Source of the DNA: an uncultured Treponema sp.
GTDB lineage: Bacteria > Spirochaetota > Spirochaetia > Treponematales > Treponemataceae
DNA length: 64,000 nucleotides
Direction: 5' to 3'
Assembly: GCA_947166355.1 (NCBI GenBank)
Contig: CAMVDX010000003.1
Coordinates: forward strand, 1 to 64,000
This document shows positions 35,435-44,954 of this stretch, piece by piece. The notes under the pieces are model-generated. The model was not told the DNA's origin. It made no database searches and worked only from the letters and a program-made list of their open reading frames with translations. Made by a program: the position numbers and the translations under genes. Within the stretch, counting starts at the first letter, position 1; every line of letters begins with the position of its first letter.

Positions 35435-36961
35435 ATGAAAACCATAGTAATTTTTTATTCCGAAGACTCAAAATATGCCGCAGAAAAGGCTTTTAAGGGT
35501 AAATCAGCTGTAGAACTGACTTCTGAATGGGCTGAATCCCTCAATTTGGCCTCATATACAGTAAAATCTCCGACTTTATCAGAGCTTTTAACCGATATGA
35601 AAAAACTCTGCGAAGAAAATCAGGCAGAAACAGTTCTTTTTTCTTATAATGATCTTCCATACCTAAATAAGGAGCTTTCACAAAAAATCCTTAATTCTCA
35701 AATCGAATATAAATCAGAATATACCTTTGCAGACGGTTATCCTTATGGTTTTGCGCCGGAAGCCTTAAATGCAGGCACAATCGGAATACTTGCCGAGCTC
35801 TCAAAAACAACTCAGAAACCCCTCGGCGATTCACCGGTTTCCCGCGACGCTATTTATAATCTCATTAAAACAGACATTAATTCCTTTGATGTAGAAACGA
35901 TTATTGCCGAATCGGACTGGCGTCTTTTGCGTTTAGCGTTTCATTGCGGAAAAAAAGATAACTTTATGCAGTGCAAGGCCTTGTTTGAAGAGGCTTCCGG
36001 CGATGCAAATGCTTTAGCTGATGTAGAACAGCTTTCAGAGCTGGCATCAAAAAATCTAGCCTGCTTAAAAACTGTTCCGGGCTTTTATAATATTCAGATT
36101 TCAGACAAAGTGAACTTTGAATCAATTTATCTGCCAGAACTGGAATATTCAAAAAGTACAATGCCATATGAAAAGTGCGCAGAACTTATAGAAAAAATTG
36201 CCGCTTTCAGTGAAAAGGCTGTAATCAGTCTTTCAGCCTTTGGAGAGCCTCTTTTGAATGCTGATTTTCTGAAAATTGTTGAAAAAATTCTTTCTTATAA
36301 AGGCCTTTCAGTATTTTTTGAAACTGACGGTCTTATGGTAACACAGGATTTTGCAGAAAAAATGGCCGTGCTTGAAAAATCAGCAAGCCCACGCACAAAC
36401 GGCTGGCAGAAAATCATGATAGCTGTAATTCTGGATGCTGCAAGCGAACAGACTTATCAGAAAATTCATAAAAACAGCCCGTCTAAGGCTTTTCAGACAG
36501 CAGTAAATGCGGCAGCACTTTTGCAGACTGCTATACCCGGCTCTGTTTACCCGCAGTTTGTGCGCATGAACGAAAATGAATCAGAGCTAGAAGCCTTTTA
36601 CCGTTACTGGAATGAAAAATCAAATCCATCTGGTGGAAACCTTATAATCCAGAAATACGATGATTTTGCAGGACTGCTTCCTCCTTGTAAGCCGGCTGAT
36701 CTTTCACCATTAGAACGCGATCCTTGCTGGCATCTTCGCCGTGACATGACAATTCTATTTAACGGCGATGTTCCTGCATGTCATTCCTGCTGCAAAGATC
36801 ATATTATGGGAAATGCTTTTACACAGAGTCTCGAAGAAATCTGGCATAAGTCAGATGTGCTTCTTGAAAATCATATAAATAAAAACTATTGCTGCAACGG
36901 AAAAACCGTAGAATGTGCAAATTGTGAGAAATGCGATGAATGGTATACCTTTAACTTTTAG
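35435..36961 (+). CDS. Spiro-SPASM protein
   Basis: 508 residues. The C-terminus is a SPASM-type auxiliary iron-sulfur domain with many Cys (ACHSCCKDH, NYCCNGKTVECANCEKC), and residues ~200-390 resemble the radical SAM barrel. The CxxxCxxC cluster motif of radical SAM enzymes is absent at the expected place, which is the hallmark of the spirochaete spiro-SPASM family. Function is unknown. ATG at 35417 is an alternative start; neither has a strong ribosome site. It overlaps the next gene by 26 bases, first in a four-gene sugar-related operon. Confidence 0.82.
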   Translation: MKTIVIFYSEDSKYAAEKAFKGKSAVELTSEWAESLNLASYTVKSPTLSELLTDMKKLCEENQAETVLFSYNDLPYLNKELSQKILNSQIEYKSEYTFADGYPYGFAPEALNAGTIGILAELSKTTQKPLGDSPVSRDAIYNLIKTDINSFDVETIIAESDWRLLRLAFHCGKKDNFMQCKALFEEASGDANALADVEQLSELASKNLACLKTVPGFYNIQISDKVNFESIYLPELEYSKSTMPYEKCAELIEKIAAFSEKAVISLSAFGEPLLNADFLKIVEKILSYKGLSVFFETDGLMVTQDFAEKMAVLEKSASPRTNGWQKIMIAVILDAASEQTYQKIHKNSPSKAFQTAVNAAALLQTAIPGSVYPQFVRMNENESELEAFYRYWNEKSNPSGGNLIIQKYDDFAGLLPPCKPADLSPLERDPCWHLRRDMTILFNGDVPACHSCCKDHIMGNAFTQSLEEIWHKSDVLLENHINKNYCCNGKTVECANCEKCDEWYTFNF

Positions 36962-37901
36962 TGAACATCAGATAAACAGAACAGTTCTGGGAGGACGGGT
37001 AAATCAGAATCCGTCAGCCCTTAATATATCTGTAATACTTCTCAATAGTAGTGGAAGCCATTTTAAGCTTCACGTTTTTGAAAATTTATTGCAGTGTAAT
37101 TTTCAGTCAATTATTTCAATTGAACATGATTCAAGTAATTTTACAGACGATGTTTCAAAAAAATATCCGATGATAAAGTTTATAATTCCTCAGGAAAAAA
37201 CAACTGATGGAGAACTTATAAATCTTGCAATGGGAGAAATTCAGTCTGATTATGTTTTAGTACTTCGTGACAGCTTAAATATTCCTTCCGGTTTTTTACA
37301 GCCTCATCTTGCAGAAAGAATTACAGAAGGTTCTCCATACTGTATAGTTCCACGACTTATGGATAAAAACAACATAGCATTGCCTTGTGCTTTTTCTCCA
37401 GGAGCAGAGTATTCTCATTTTGTAGTAGATTCTTCTTCTGAAATCACAAATGGCAAGAAAACACTTTTTCCTTTTGATTTTATTGCACTTTATAATAGAA
37501 AAAAATTTATAGAGCTCGGTGGTTTTGACTGGACAATCACTTCTCCTTACTGGCAGAATCTGGATCTTTCACTGCGTTCCTGGTTATGGGGAGAAAGAAT
37601 AACACTGACTTCCCTGATTCAGTTTTCATATATTGATGAAGTGCCTGTTAATGATACTACCTATAATCTTGATTATTTAAGATATTATCTAAAGAATGAG
37701 CTTCCAAAAATCAAAATGGAACAGGGCTATATAAAAAGAACTGCTTTTCCGGGCTTTATGTTTCGCTCTTCATGTGGATTTATGGAAGCCCGCCGTCAGT
37801 TTAATGCTGCAAAAATCTGGGTAGAAAACAATAAATTCCGTTTCAAAATGGATTTACAGACTTTTGTTCAAAACTGGAGTCGTGATTATGAAGACAAATA
37901 G
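36936..37901 (+). CDS. Glycosyltransferase-family-2-like protein
   Basis: 321 residues. The N-terminal third resembles a GT-A fold (ISVILLNSSGSH, QSIISIEHDSS, LINLAMGEIQSDYVLVLRDSL). A second block FDFIALYNRKKFIELGGFDWTI matches the acceptor region of GT2 enzymes. The metal-binding DxD appears as LRDS, so activity is uncertain. The ATG lies inside the spiro-SPASM gene, and the end overlaps the next gene by 14 bases. It likely acts in the same surface sugar pathway. Confidence 0.65.
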   Translation: MNGIPLTFSEHQINRTVLGGRVNQNPSALNISVILLNSSGSHFKLHVFENLLQCNFQSIISIEHDSSNFTDDVSKKYPMIKFIIPQEKTTDGELINLAMGEIQSDYVLVLRDSLNIPSGFLQPHLAERITEGSPYCIVPRLMDKNNIALPCAFSPGAEYSHFVVDSSSEITNGKKTLFPFDFIALYNRKKFIELGGFDWTITSPYWQNLDLSLRSWLWGERITLTSLIQFSYIDEVPVNDTTYNLDYLRYYLKNELPKIKMEQGYIKRTAFPGFMFRSSCGFMEARRQFNAAKIWVENNKFRFKMDLQTFVQNWSRDYEDK

Positions 37902-40347
37902 AACCGTTATTGTACAGTGCAGATTATCTTCTACAAGATTACCTGGTAAAGCCTTAAAAGACCTTGGCGGTAACAGTGTACTTGCCAGAGTTCTTTCTGC
38001 AATGAAGAATGTAAAGGCAGATTATTATTATGTTGCAACTGATGAAGACTCTTATGAACAGCTTCTGCCTGTTTGCCGTGAGAATGGCTTTGAATGTTTT
38101 GCAGGACCTTTAGATGATGTTCTTTTACGTTTTACAATGCTGCTTGAAAAACTCAAGACAAAAACAGTAATCCGTGCTACAGCTGATAATCCATTTTTGT
38201 TTTATGAAGCAGCAGAAGAAAGCGCAGTTTTGTTTGAAGAAAAAAATAAAGGCAAGGGAAGCTGTGATTATCTGACTTTTTCAGGTCTTCCACATGGAAG
38301 CGGGGTAGAAGTCTTTTCTGCAGAATCTCTTATAAAGGCCGCAAAAGAAACTTCAGATCCTTATGATCATGAACATGTCGGACCTGCTCTTTATAATCAT
38401 AAAGAAAAATATAAATGTGAGTTTGTGCCGTCTCCACGCCGTTATGATTTTCCTGAACTGCGTACTACAATCGATACGTATTCAGATTATCTGCGTGCTG
38501 TTTCTATAATGACATATCTGCAAAAAAAAGGATATGAAGCTCCTTTTTCTACAGAACAAATTGTGGAAGCCTGCCGTTCGAACAGTGTGAAATTTCCGGT
38601 AGTTCTTGTACCATCAGTTGTAAAAGGTCATGGAACCGGCCACTTGAGACGCTGTCTTTCAGCTGCAAAACAGGGTGGATTTTTTGTATATATTCCGGAT
38701 GACAATACTCTTACAGAAACAGAAGCAATTATTTCAGAATACATTGCTGCTGGTCTTTCAAAAAATCAGATTATAAATTCTATTCCAGATGAATCTTATC
38801 TTCCTGCAATTATAACAGACACTTTTGAGCTTACAGAAAATCAGCTTAAGGAGCTTTCTAAAAACCGAAGTCTCATTTCAATAGATGAAGGCTCACGTTT
38901 TACAGATTACTGTGACTATCTTTTAGACATAATTCCTTCATATCAATGTGAACGACCGGCAAATATAAATGATTCTGGTTTTATAACAATGCCGGAAAAT
39001 ATTCGCGAAGCTTCTTCTGCTGAAAGAAAGGTAGAAAATGTACTGATTTGTCTTGGTGGTGAAGATCCTGCAAATCTTACAGTTCCGGCTGCAAAAGCAT
39101 TTATGCGGAAATTTCCACAGGCAAAGATTACTGCTATCGTTTCAAATGAACAAAGCCCATATGTTGATTATGCAGGCGGCCCGAATGTTGAGTTTACAAA
39201 GCCGATACCAGAGCTGCGTGAAAAGCTTTATGAATTTGATATTGTCGTAACTCATTATGGCCTCACAGCATTTGAAGCAGTTTATGCTGGTTGCGGTGTA
39301 ATTCTTCTTCCTACAACAAAGCTCCATAAAAAGCTTGCAGAAAAATATAACTTTGCTTATGTTGGCGAAAAAGAAATTTCTGTTTCTGCGCTTCAGACGG
39401 CTCTTGATTCAAAAAATCTGTATCCTGAAAAAATCCTTAACGGGGAGAAAAAAGACCTCGGAGAATTTCTTCGTTATCTTGCAAACGGCAAGAGACTATG
39501 CTGCCCTGTATGTGGTAAATTTTCCGAAACGCCAGATGAAGTTATTTCACGAAATGAAACCAGAACCTACCGGCGCTGTTCAAAGTGCGGAATGGTTTAT
39601 ATGGCCTTTACAACTCTCGAAGATAAAAAATATCAGAAATCATATTTTTTTGAAGATTATAAAAAACAATATGGAAAGACCTATGAAGAAGATTTTGATT
39701 CGATAAAGGCTCAGGGAATTCGCAGAATCAATATAATCAAAAATCTTATAGGTTCTGCAGGAGAGACCTTACTTGATATAGGTTGTGCTTACGGTCCATT
39801 TCTTGCAGCAGCGGCAGATAGCGGAATAAATCCTTTTGGTACGGATATAGCAGAGGATGCAGTTTCTTATGTTCAGCAGAAATTAAAATATCCTGCTGTT
39901 TGTTCTGAATTCCCAGAAATTGATACTGCTGAAGAGTTTGGAATTGCACAGTTTGATGTCGTTACCATGTGGTATGTAATAGAGCATTTTAAGGATTTAG
40001 GAAGTGTTTTGAGAAAGGTTTCATCTCTTATAAAAAAAGGAGGAATCTTTGCTTTTTCAACTCCGAGCGGTGAAGGTATATCAGCAGTAAGTGATAAAGA
40101 TCATTTTTATCAGATTAGTCCTACCGATCATTATACAATCTGGGAACCGGGAAGGGCAGACTCAATTCTGCATCAGTTTGGTTTTAAGGTAGAACGTATT
40201 GTTTCTACAGGTCATCATCCTGAAAGATTCCCAAGTATAAAAAAATGCGGTGCTAAACCCGGAAGTATAAAATGGAAAATGACTGATATGTTTAGCCGTG
40301 CAAAAAAACTGGGCGATACAGTAGAAATTTACTGCAAGAAAATATAA
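37888..40347 (+). CDS. Three-domain SpsF-SpsG-methyltransferase fusion
   Basis: 819 residues with three modules. Residues 1-~235: SpsF/NeuA-like cytidylyltransferase (VQCRLSSTRLPGKAL, RATADNPF). Residues ~240-525: PseG/SpsG-like nucleotide-sugar hydrolase or glycosyltransferase-B fold (KGHGTGHLRRC, VLICLGGEDPANLT, THYGLTAFEAVYAG). Residues ~537-819: zinc-ribbon (CPVC about 539, RCSKC about 563) leading a SAM methyltransferase (LLDIGCAYGPF about 628). The set resembles CMP-sugar pathways for flagellin or surface decoration, such as pseudaminic or legionaminic acid, but no synthase is in the window. GGAG precedes the ATG; overlaps its upstream neighbour. Confidence 0.85.
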   Translation: MKTNRTVIVQCRLSSTRLPGKALKDLGGNSVLARVLSAMKNVKADYYYVATDEDSYEQLLPVCRENGFECFAGPLDDVLLRFTMLLEKLKTKTVIRATADNPFLFYEAAEESAVLFEEKNKGKGSCDYLTFSGLPHGSGVEVFSAESLIKAAKETSDPYDHEHVGPALYNHKEKYKCEFVPSPRRYDFPELRTTIDTYSDYLRAVSIMTYLQKKGYEAPFSTEQIVEACRSNSVKFPVVLVPSVVKGHGTGHLRRCLSAAKQGGFFVYIPDDNTLTETEAIISEYIAAGLSKNQIINSIPDESYLPAIITDTFELTENQLKELSKNRSLISIDEGSRFTDYCDYLLDIIPSYQCERPANINDSGFITMPENIREASSAERKVENVLICLGGEDPANLTVPAAKAFMRKFPQAKITAIVSNEQSPYVDYAGGPNVEFTKPIPELREKLYEFDIVVTHYGLTAFEAVYAGCGVILLPTTKLHKKLAEKYNFAYVGEKEISVSALQTALDSKNLYPEKILNGEKKDLGEFLRYLANGKRLCCPVCGKFSETPDEVISRNETRTYRRCSKCGMVYMAFTTLEDKKYQKSYFFEDYKKQYGKTYEEDFDSIKAQGIRRINIIKNLIGSAGETLLDIGCAYGPFLAAAADSGINPFGTDIAEDAVSYVQQKLKYPAVCSEFPEIDTAEEFGIAQFDVVTMWYVIEHFKDLGSVLRKVSSLIKKGGIFAFSTPSGEGISAVSDKDHFYQISPTDHYTIWEPGRADSILHQFGFKVERIVSTGHHPERFPSIKKCGAKPGSIKWKMTDMFSRAKKLGDTVEIYCKKI

Positions 40348-40423
40348 TTTATTGACATTGTCAGATTTGAGCCGGCATTGTGTCATGTTCGGACTTGACT
40401 CGACAATCTATAGAGGTGGGAAA

Positions 40424-42157
40424 ATGAATATTTTAGTTCTTGGAGCAGGTCTTATGCAAAAGCCTGCAATTCTAAGTGCAAAGGAAGCAGGCTTTACCGT
40501 TCATGTAATTGATGCAGATTCAAAGGCTGTTGCAATTCCTTATGCAGATACCTTCAGACAAATTGATTTAAAAGATAAAGAAGGAATCCTGAATTATGCA
40601 AAAGAACTTAAGAATAGTGAAGGCGGGCTTTCTGCAGTTTTTACGGCTGGAACTGATTTTTCTGCCAGCGTAAGTTATGTATGCGAAGCTTTAGGATTAC
40701 CAGCACATTCTTATGAGGCAGCTATAAATGCAAGCGTAAAGACAACGATGCGGCAATGTTTTGAAACTGCCGGAGTTCCATCGCCTGCCTTTGTCCGGGT
40801 AGGCCGGGAAGACCTGAAACTTTGCGAGCCGCAATCTCCTTCTCGTCATTGCGAACCACAATCCCCATCTCGTCATTGCGAGCCGCAATCCCCATCTCGT
40901 CATTGCGAGCCGCAGGCGAAGCAATCAATACTAAATAACATTCTCAATAAAATCTCTCTTCCTCTCGTTGTAAAACCTGTAGACAATATGGGGGCGCGTG
41001 GTTGTCGTATGGTTCGTACAGAAGAGGAACTTTTACCTGCTGTAAAAGCAGCTGTTGCATGCAGCCGTACCGGTTATGCAATCATAGAAGAATATATGGA
41101 AGGTCCAGAGTTCTCAATTGATGCATTGGTATATAACGGCACATTTACAGTTACAGGCTTTGCAATCCGCCATATAAAATATCCTCCATATTTTATTGAA
41201 GTTGGGCATACAATGCCGGCAGAACTAGACAAAAAAACACATGATGAACTTATTTCTGTTTTTGCTCTTGGTGCAAAGGCCCTTGGTCTTAGTTGCGGAG
41301 CCGCAAAAGCAGATATCAAATATACAAAAGACGGGCCTATGATTGGCGAAATTGCAGGACGTCTTTCTGGCGGCTATATGTCCGGCTGGACCTATCCGTA
41401 TGCTTCAGATTTAAATCTTACCAAACAGGGAATTCTCATAGCAGCAGGTTGCGAGCCGAAAGATTTAATTGAAAAACGAAAGCCTGTTGTTTACACTCCA
41501 AGTGAGCTTTGTAAAAATGCTGAGCAGCCTTATGAACTCTTTGAAGTTCCATGTGTGCGAACTTCAGCAGAGCGTGCCTGGATAAGCATTCCTGGAACCG
41601 TAAAATATATAGAAAATATTAAGGATTATTCTGACAGGGCTGTTTTTGACATATTGCCGCGTGCTACCGTAAGTATTGGTAGTGAAGTAGATTTTCCACG
41701 CAATAATGTTGAAAAGTGCGGTAATATAATTGCTGTAAGTCATAGTCGCGAAAGTGCAATTGAAGTTGCACAGGATGCCGTTTCAGATATTTTTATTACA
41801 CTTGAACCCAAAAACGCTAAAACAGAAAATTTTCTTATGCGAACAGAACTTGATGATGAAAAAGATTTTCCGCCGTCAGCATTTGGAAGTCTTTCGAAAG
41901 AACAGGCAGAAACTATTACAGGTGTAATTCCACAGAATCAAAAAGTTGAAGAAGTTATTCCAGAAGTCTTGCAAACTGCCGAATATATAAACATAACCGA
42001 CTGGAATTACAACACAATCAAAGCTACGGCACAAAAATTTGATATTTTACGCCCAAAGCATCCTGCATTAGATGCCGCACGATTTTGGAATGCCGTATTG
42101 AGAGGTGGAATTCAAGCCGCAGTTTATGTTTCTGATACTGCTGAAATAACCTCATAA
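40424..42157 (+). CDS. ATP-grasp ligase-like protein with repeat insertion
   Basis: 577 residues. N-terminal Rossmann-like pre-ATP-grasp domain (MNILVLGAGLMQKPAIL), then an ATP-grasp domain (LPLVVKPVDNMGARG, IEEYMEGPEFSIDALVYNG, GEIAGRLSGG), then a C-terminal region (~380-577) that I do not recognise. Such enzymes join a carboxylate to an amine or other nucleophile with ATP; substrate unknown. AGGTGGG precedes the ATG. Residues ~134-168 are an in-frame dispersed repeat insertion (see separate entry) in the linker between the two domains, probably tolerated. Last gene of the sugar-type operon. Confidence 0.82.
   Translation: MNILVLGAGLMQKPAILSAKEAGFTVHVIDADSKAVAIPYADTFRQIDLKDKEGILNYAKELKNSEGGLSAVFTAGTDFSASVSYVCEALGLPAHSYEAAINASVKTTMRQCFETAGVPSPAFVRVGREDLKLCEPQSPSRHCEPQSPSRHCEPQSPSRHCEPQAKQSILNNILNKISLPLVVKPVDNMGARGCRMVRTEEELLPAVKAAVACSRTGYAIIEEYMEGPEFSIDALVYNGTFTVTGFAIRHIKYPPYFIEVGHTMPAELDKKTHDELISVFALGAKALGLSCGAAKADIKYTKDGPMIGEIAGRLSGGYMSGWTYPYASDLNLTKQGILIAAGCEPKDLIEKRKPVVYTPSELCKNAEQPYELFEVPCVRTSAERAWISIPGTVKYIENIKDYSDRAVFDILPRATVSIGSEVDFPRNNVEKCGNIIAVSHSRESAIEVAQDAVSDIFITLEPKNAKTENFLMRTELDDEKDFPPSAFGSLSKEQAETITGVIPQNQKVEEVIPEVLQTAEYINITDWNYNTIKATAQKFDILRPKHPALDAARFWNAVLRGGIQAAVYVSDTAEITS
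40823..40927 (+). repeat. In-frame tandem 27-bp repeat of the GTCATTGCGAG family
   Basis: Three full 27-bp units (40823-40849, 40850-40876, 40877-40903) and a partial fourth encode C-E-P-Q-S-P-S-R-H per unit, ending QAKQSI. The DNA unit, containing cgtcattgcgagccgcaatc, matches the intergenic repeats of this window. It adds about 35 residues without breaking the frame. Confidence 0.9.
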
Positions 42158-42174
42158 AAAACGGGAAGAAATAT

Positions 42175-43206
42175 ATGAAGCTGAAAAGATTTGCAATATT
42201 AGTAAGTACAATTTTTCTCTATGCAGCATTGTTTGCCTCAAATGATATTGCACTTATGGATAAGTGTAAAAATTCAGGAATGACAATCTATTGGGACAGC
42301 CTTTCAGAAACAGGCATGCTGGAAAAAAACGGGCATCAGATTTCGTTCCGTAATGGAGAAGGAATGGTGCTGCTTGACAGCATCCGCATGATGATAACTG
42401 ATGCGCCGGAGCTCCGTGATAATCAGCTTTATGTGTCTCAGAAATTTTTAGATGACAGTGAAGAGTTTTTTAATCAGAAATCTGAACTGCCGTTTAAAGT
42501 CGGTGCAATCCTTATTGATGCAGGCCACGGCGGAAAAGATCCTGGTGCTCTAAAGACTTATAAAATAAACGGAAAGAATGTAACAATTCAGGAAAAAGAC
42601 ATTACGCTCAAAGTTTCAAAAATGCTCGCTGAACGCTTAAAAGCCGCATATCCTGGAAAGCAGATAATTCTAACTCGTGATAAAGATGTATTCCTTACTC
42701 TTGGTGAACGAACAGACATCGCCAACAGCGTTAAGGTAGGTGAAAACGAAGCGGTGCTTTTCATCTCAGTGCATGTCAATTCGTCATTAAATAAAACTTC
42801 ATCCGGTTATGAAGTCTGGTATCTTTCACCGGGCTATAGACGTAACGTGCTGGATAAATCAGCTGTAGATGGAGATGAAAATCTCTTTCCGATTTTAAAC
42901 TCAATGATGGAAGAAGAATATACTACTGAAAGTATAATGATTGCAAAATTTATTATGGATGGTCTGCAGGGACAAATCGGCAAGGAATCTACAGCCAGAG
43001 GAATTAAAGCCGAAGAATGGTTTGTAGTTCGTAATTCAAACATGCCTAGCGTTTTGATAGAACTGGGCTTTGTTTCAAATGAAAAAGAAGCCCTTTTATT
43101 AAATGATGAAAGATACTTGAAAAAAGCTACCCTTGGAATATATAATGGCATTGCAGCGTTTATTACACACTTTGAACGTTCACAAGGATTTACTTCGATA
43201 AAATGA
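42175..43206 (+). CDS. N-acetylmuramoyl-L-alanine amidase (AmiC/CwlD type)
   Basis: Zinc amidase that cuts the lactyl bond between glycan and peptide in peptidoglycan. 343 residues: signal peptide (about 1-22), a small N-terminal domain, then an Amidase_3 domain (~115-335) with IDAGHGGKDPGA (zinc His), FISVHVNSS (second His) and VLIELGFVSNEKEA (catalytic Glu). It is exported and may act in cell separation. Its stop overlaps the next start by four bases. Confidence 0.93.
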   Translation: MKLKRFAILVSTIFLYAALFASNDIALMDKCKNSGMTIYWDSLSETGMLEKNGHQISFRNGEGMVLLDSIRMMITDAPELRDNQLYVSQKFLDDSEEFFNQKSELPFKVGAILIDAGHGGKDPGALKTYKINGKNVTIQEKDITLKVSKMLAERLKAAYPGKQIILTRDKDVFLTLGERTDIANSVKVGENEAVLFISVHVNSSLNKTSSGYEVWYLSPGYRRNVLDKSAVDGDENLFPILNSMMEEEYTTESIMIAKFIMDGLQGQIGKESTARGIKAEEWFVVRNSNMPSVLIELGFVSNEKEALLLNDERYLKKATLGIYNGIAAFITHFERSQGFTSIK

Positions 43207-43685
43207 GTTTGAATGCGGTTCAGATAAAATCAACAATCAAAAATCATATTTTTTACTCAACCATAATTCTATTAATAACTTTGATTTTTGTTTTCTCATT
43301 TATCAGTTATTTAGCAGGAAGAAAAGGTGTCAGACGTACTTTTATTTTCCCGTCAGCAGAAAGCGGAAAATATATTATTGAGTACAGAACCCTTTCTAAA
43401 AATCCGCATCAGGGAGACATTCATTTTTTTATTGATGAAATACTTCTTGGTTCAACAGTTGAACGTACAAAACTGCTTTTTACTCCGGGTACAAAATTGC
43501 TTTCGTGTTTTGAACGCGATGAAATTTTATATTTAAATCTGTCTTCTGATTTACTTTTTATGGGAGATGGAGTAATAGAAATAAAGGAAGGAATTGACCT
43601 TCTGGAGAGGAATATAGAGCTGAATTTTCCAAAAATCAATAAAACAGAAATTTTTATTGAAGGAAAATCTGCTTTTGAAAAATAA
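43203..43685 (+). CDS. GerMN-domain membrane protein
   Basis: 160 residues: one membrane helix (about 17-38), then a GerMN-like domain (RTFIFPSAESGKYIIEYR, GDIHFFIDEILLGST, LFTPGTKLLSCFERDEILYLNLS). GerMN domains bind or support peptidoglycan-related complexes; here it is coupled to an amidase by a four-base overlap, so an envelope role is likely. Exact function is unknown. Confidence 0.75.
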   Translation: MSLNAVQIKSTIKNHIFYSTIILLITLIFVFSFISYLAGRKGVRRTFIFPSAESGKYIIEYRTLSKNPHQGDIHFFIDEILLGSTVERTKLLFTPGTKLLSCFERDEILYLNLSSDLLFMGDGVIEIKEGIDLLERNIELNFPKINKTEIFIEGKSAFEK

Positions 43686-43691
43686 AAAACA

Positions 43692-43720
43692 TTGACAAAA
43701 CGGTGTACTTATTAGATAAT
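43692..43720 (+). promoter_or_regulatory. Predicted sigma-70 promoter of flaA
   Basis: TTGACA (43692-43697), 17-bp spacer, GATAAT (43715-43720); predicted start near 43727, leaving a ~43-base leader with AAAGGAG. No sigma-28-type boxes are seen. Confidence 0.72.
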
Positions 43721-43769
43721 TAATTTAATACAAGGCTACATCGATTTAGTATAAAAAAAGGAGCTTCAA

Positions 43770-44852
43770 ATGAAGAAGACTTTGGGTTTAATCGCAGCTG
43801 CTATGCTGCTTGTTGGTGGAGTTGCTTTCGCTGATGAAGCAATCCTCATCGATTTTACACTTCTGGATGCTGACTGCTGTGCTGATGAAAATGGAAATCC
43901 AACACAGAATAGTCGCACAGTTATGGACTACTCTGTAAGCGCTGGTGCAACTTTCACACAAGATCAGAAAGATCTTATGAAAACTTCATTGGCACTTCCA
44001 GAATGGGAAGTTAAGCTGAACTCATCTGCAAAGACAGTTGCAAGCTTGGCTGACTCTACAGTTGTTGCCGCTCCTGTAAAAGGTGAAGCAGATGTTCCAT
44101 TTGCTGGCAAGAATGTAATGGGTGTTCGCATCGTATTCCCTCAGTGGAACTCAAACGCAAATGCCCGCATCGATCCTCCGTTCGATATTCCTGCTTATGA
44201 GCCACTTTCTTCTGCTGATGAAAATGGTAACCGCCAGGAACCAACAGACGAAGAAAAAGCAAGCGGAAAAACACTTTTCGAAGAAGGATATGGTGTTGTA
44301 AAGAACGTAGGAACAGTAAAATCTATTGCTGTAACAACAATGGGTATGAACTATCCTCACGGACTTTATGTTCTTATGGCTGATAATGACGGTGTAGAAC
44401 GCCGCTACTTTATGGGTTACCTTGGTTTCGACGGATGGAAAGAACTCCGCTGGAACAACCCACAGTATATTTCTGAAATCCGTAACCGCGAAATCCGCGT
44501 TTACCCAATCTATCCTCGCGGACTTCCATTTGTAAAGTTCACAGGTTTCCAGATTACTCGTGACGCAGCTCACATTGGTGGAGATTTCATTGGTTACTTC
44601 AAAGATGTAAAGGTTATTTACGACAAGGCTCTCCTTACAAGCGACCGCGACATTGCTGATGAAGACCTCTGGGGAATCATTGGTAAGAAAGAAAAGGCTC
44701 GCCAGAATGCTGAGATGCAGAAGTTCGGAAATAAACAGGTTAACCGTTATCTTGAAAGAGCTAAGCTCGCATCTGAAGATGAATTCACTTCTTCTTTGAA
44801 TGCTGAAGGTGGCTCAAATGCACAGAGTAACGGCGGACAGGCTGCTAACTAA
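43770..44852 (+). CDS. flaA: Periplasmic flagellar filament outer layer protein FlaA
   Basis: 360 residues with a clear signal peptide (1-21, ending GGVAFA). The mature sequence has the spirochaete FlaA pattern: ILIDFTLLDAD, NVMGVRIVFPQWNSNANARIDPPFDIP (two blocks), GVVKNVGTVKSIAVTTMGMNYPHGLYVLMADNDG (consecutive) and RGLPFVKFTGFQI. FlaA is exported by Sec and sheathes the FlaB core of the periplasmic flagellum. Codon use is highly biased and the ribosome site strong, as expected for an abundant protein. It has its own promoter and terminator. Confidence 0.95.
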   Translation: MKKTLGLIAAAMLLVGGVAFADEAILIDFTLLDADCCADENGNPTQNSRTVMDYSVSAGATFTQDQKDLMKTSLALPEWEVKLNSSAKTVASLADSTVVAAPVKGEADVPFAGKNVMGVRIVFPQWNSNANARIDPPFDIPAYEPLSSADENGNRQEPTDEEKASGKTLFEEGYGVVKNVGTVKSIAVTTMGMNYPHGLYVLMADNDGVERRYFMGYLGFDGWKELRWNNPQYISEIRNREIRVYPIYPRGLPFVKFTGFQITRDAAHIGGDFIGYFKDVKVIYDKALLTSDRDIADEDLWGIIGKKEKARQNAEMQKFGNKQVNRYLERAKLASEDEFTSSLNAEGGSNAQSNGGQAAN

Positions 44853-44871
44853 TTAGCCTATAGCCGAAATA

Positions 44872-44922
44872 CACGCCTTGGAAAGTTATTTGTAAATGGT
44901 AATTTTCCAGGGCGTTTTTTTT
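44872..44922 (+). terminator. flaA terminator
   Basis: Stem acgccttggaaa / ttttccagggcgt around an A/T-rich loop, followed by nine or more Ts. Confidence 0.88.
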
Positions 44923-44954
44923 TAACTAAACAGTAACTTAAACGGATTTTACTT

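Noticed and set aside
40823-40927. Possible CRISPR-like array
   Set aside because: Units are contiguous 27-bp tandem repeats without spacers, and they encode an in-frame peptide.
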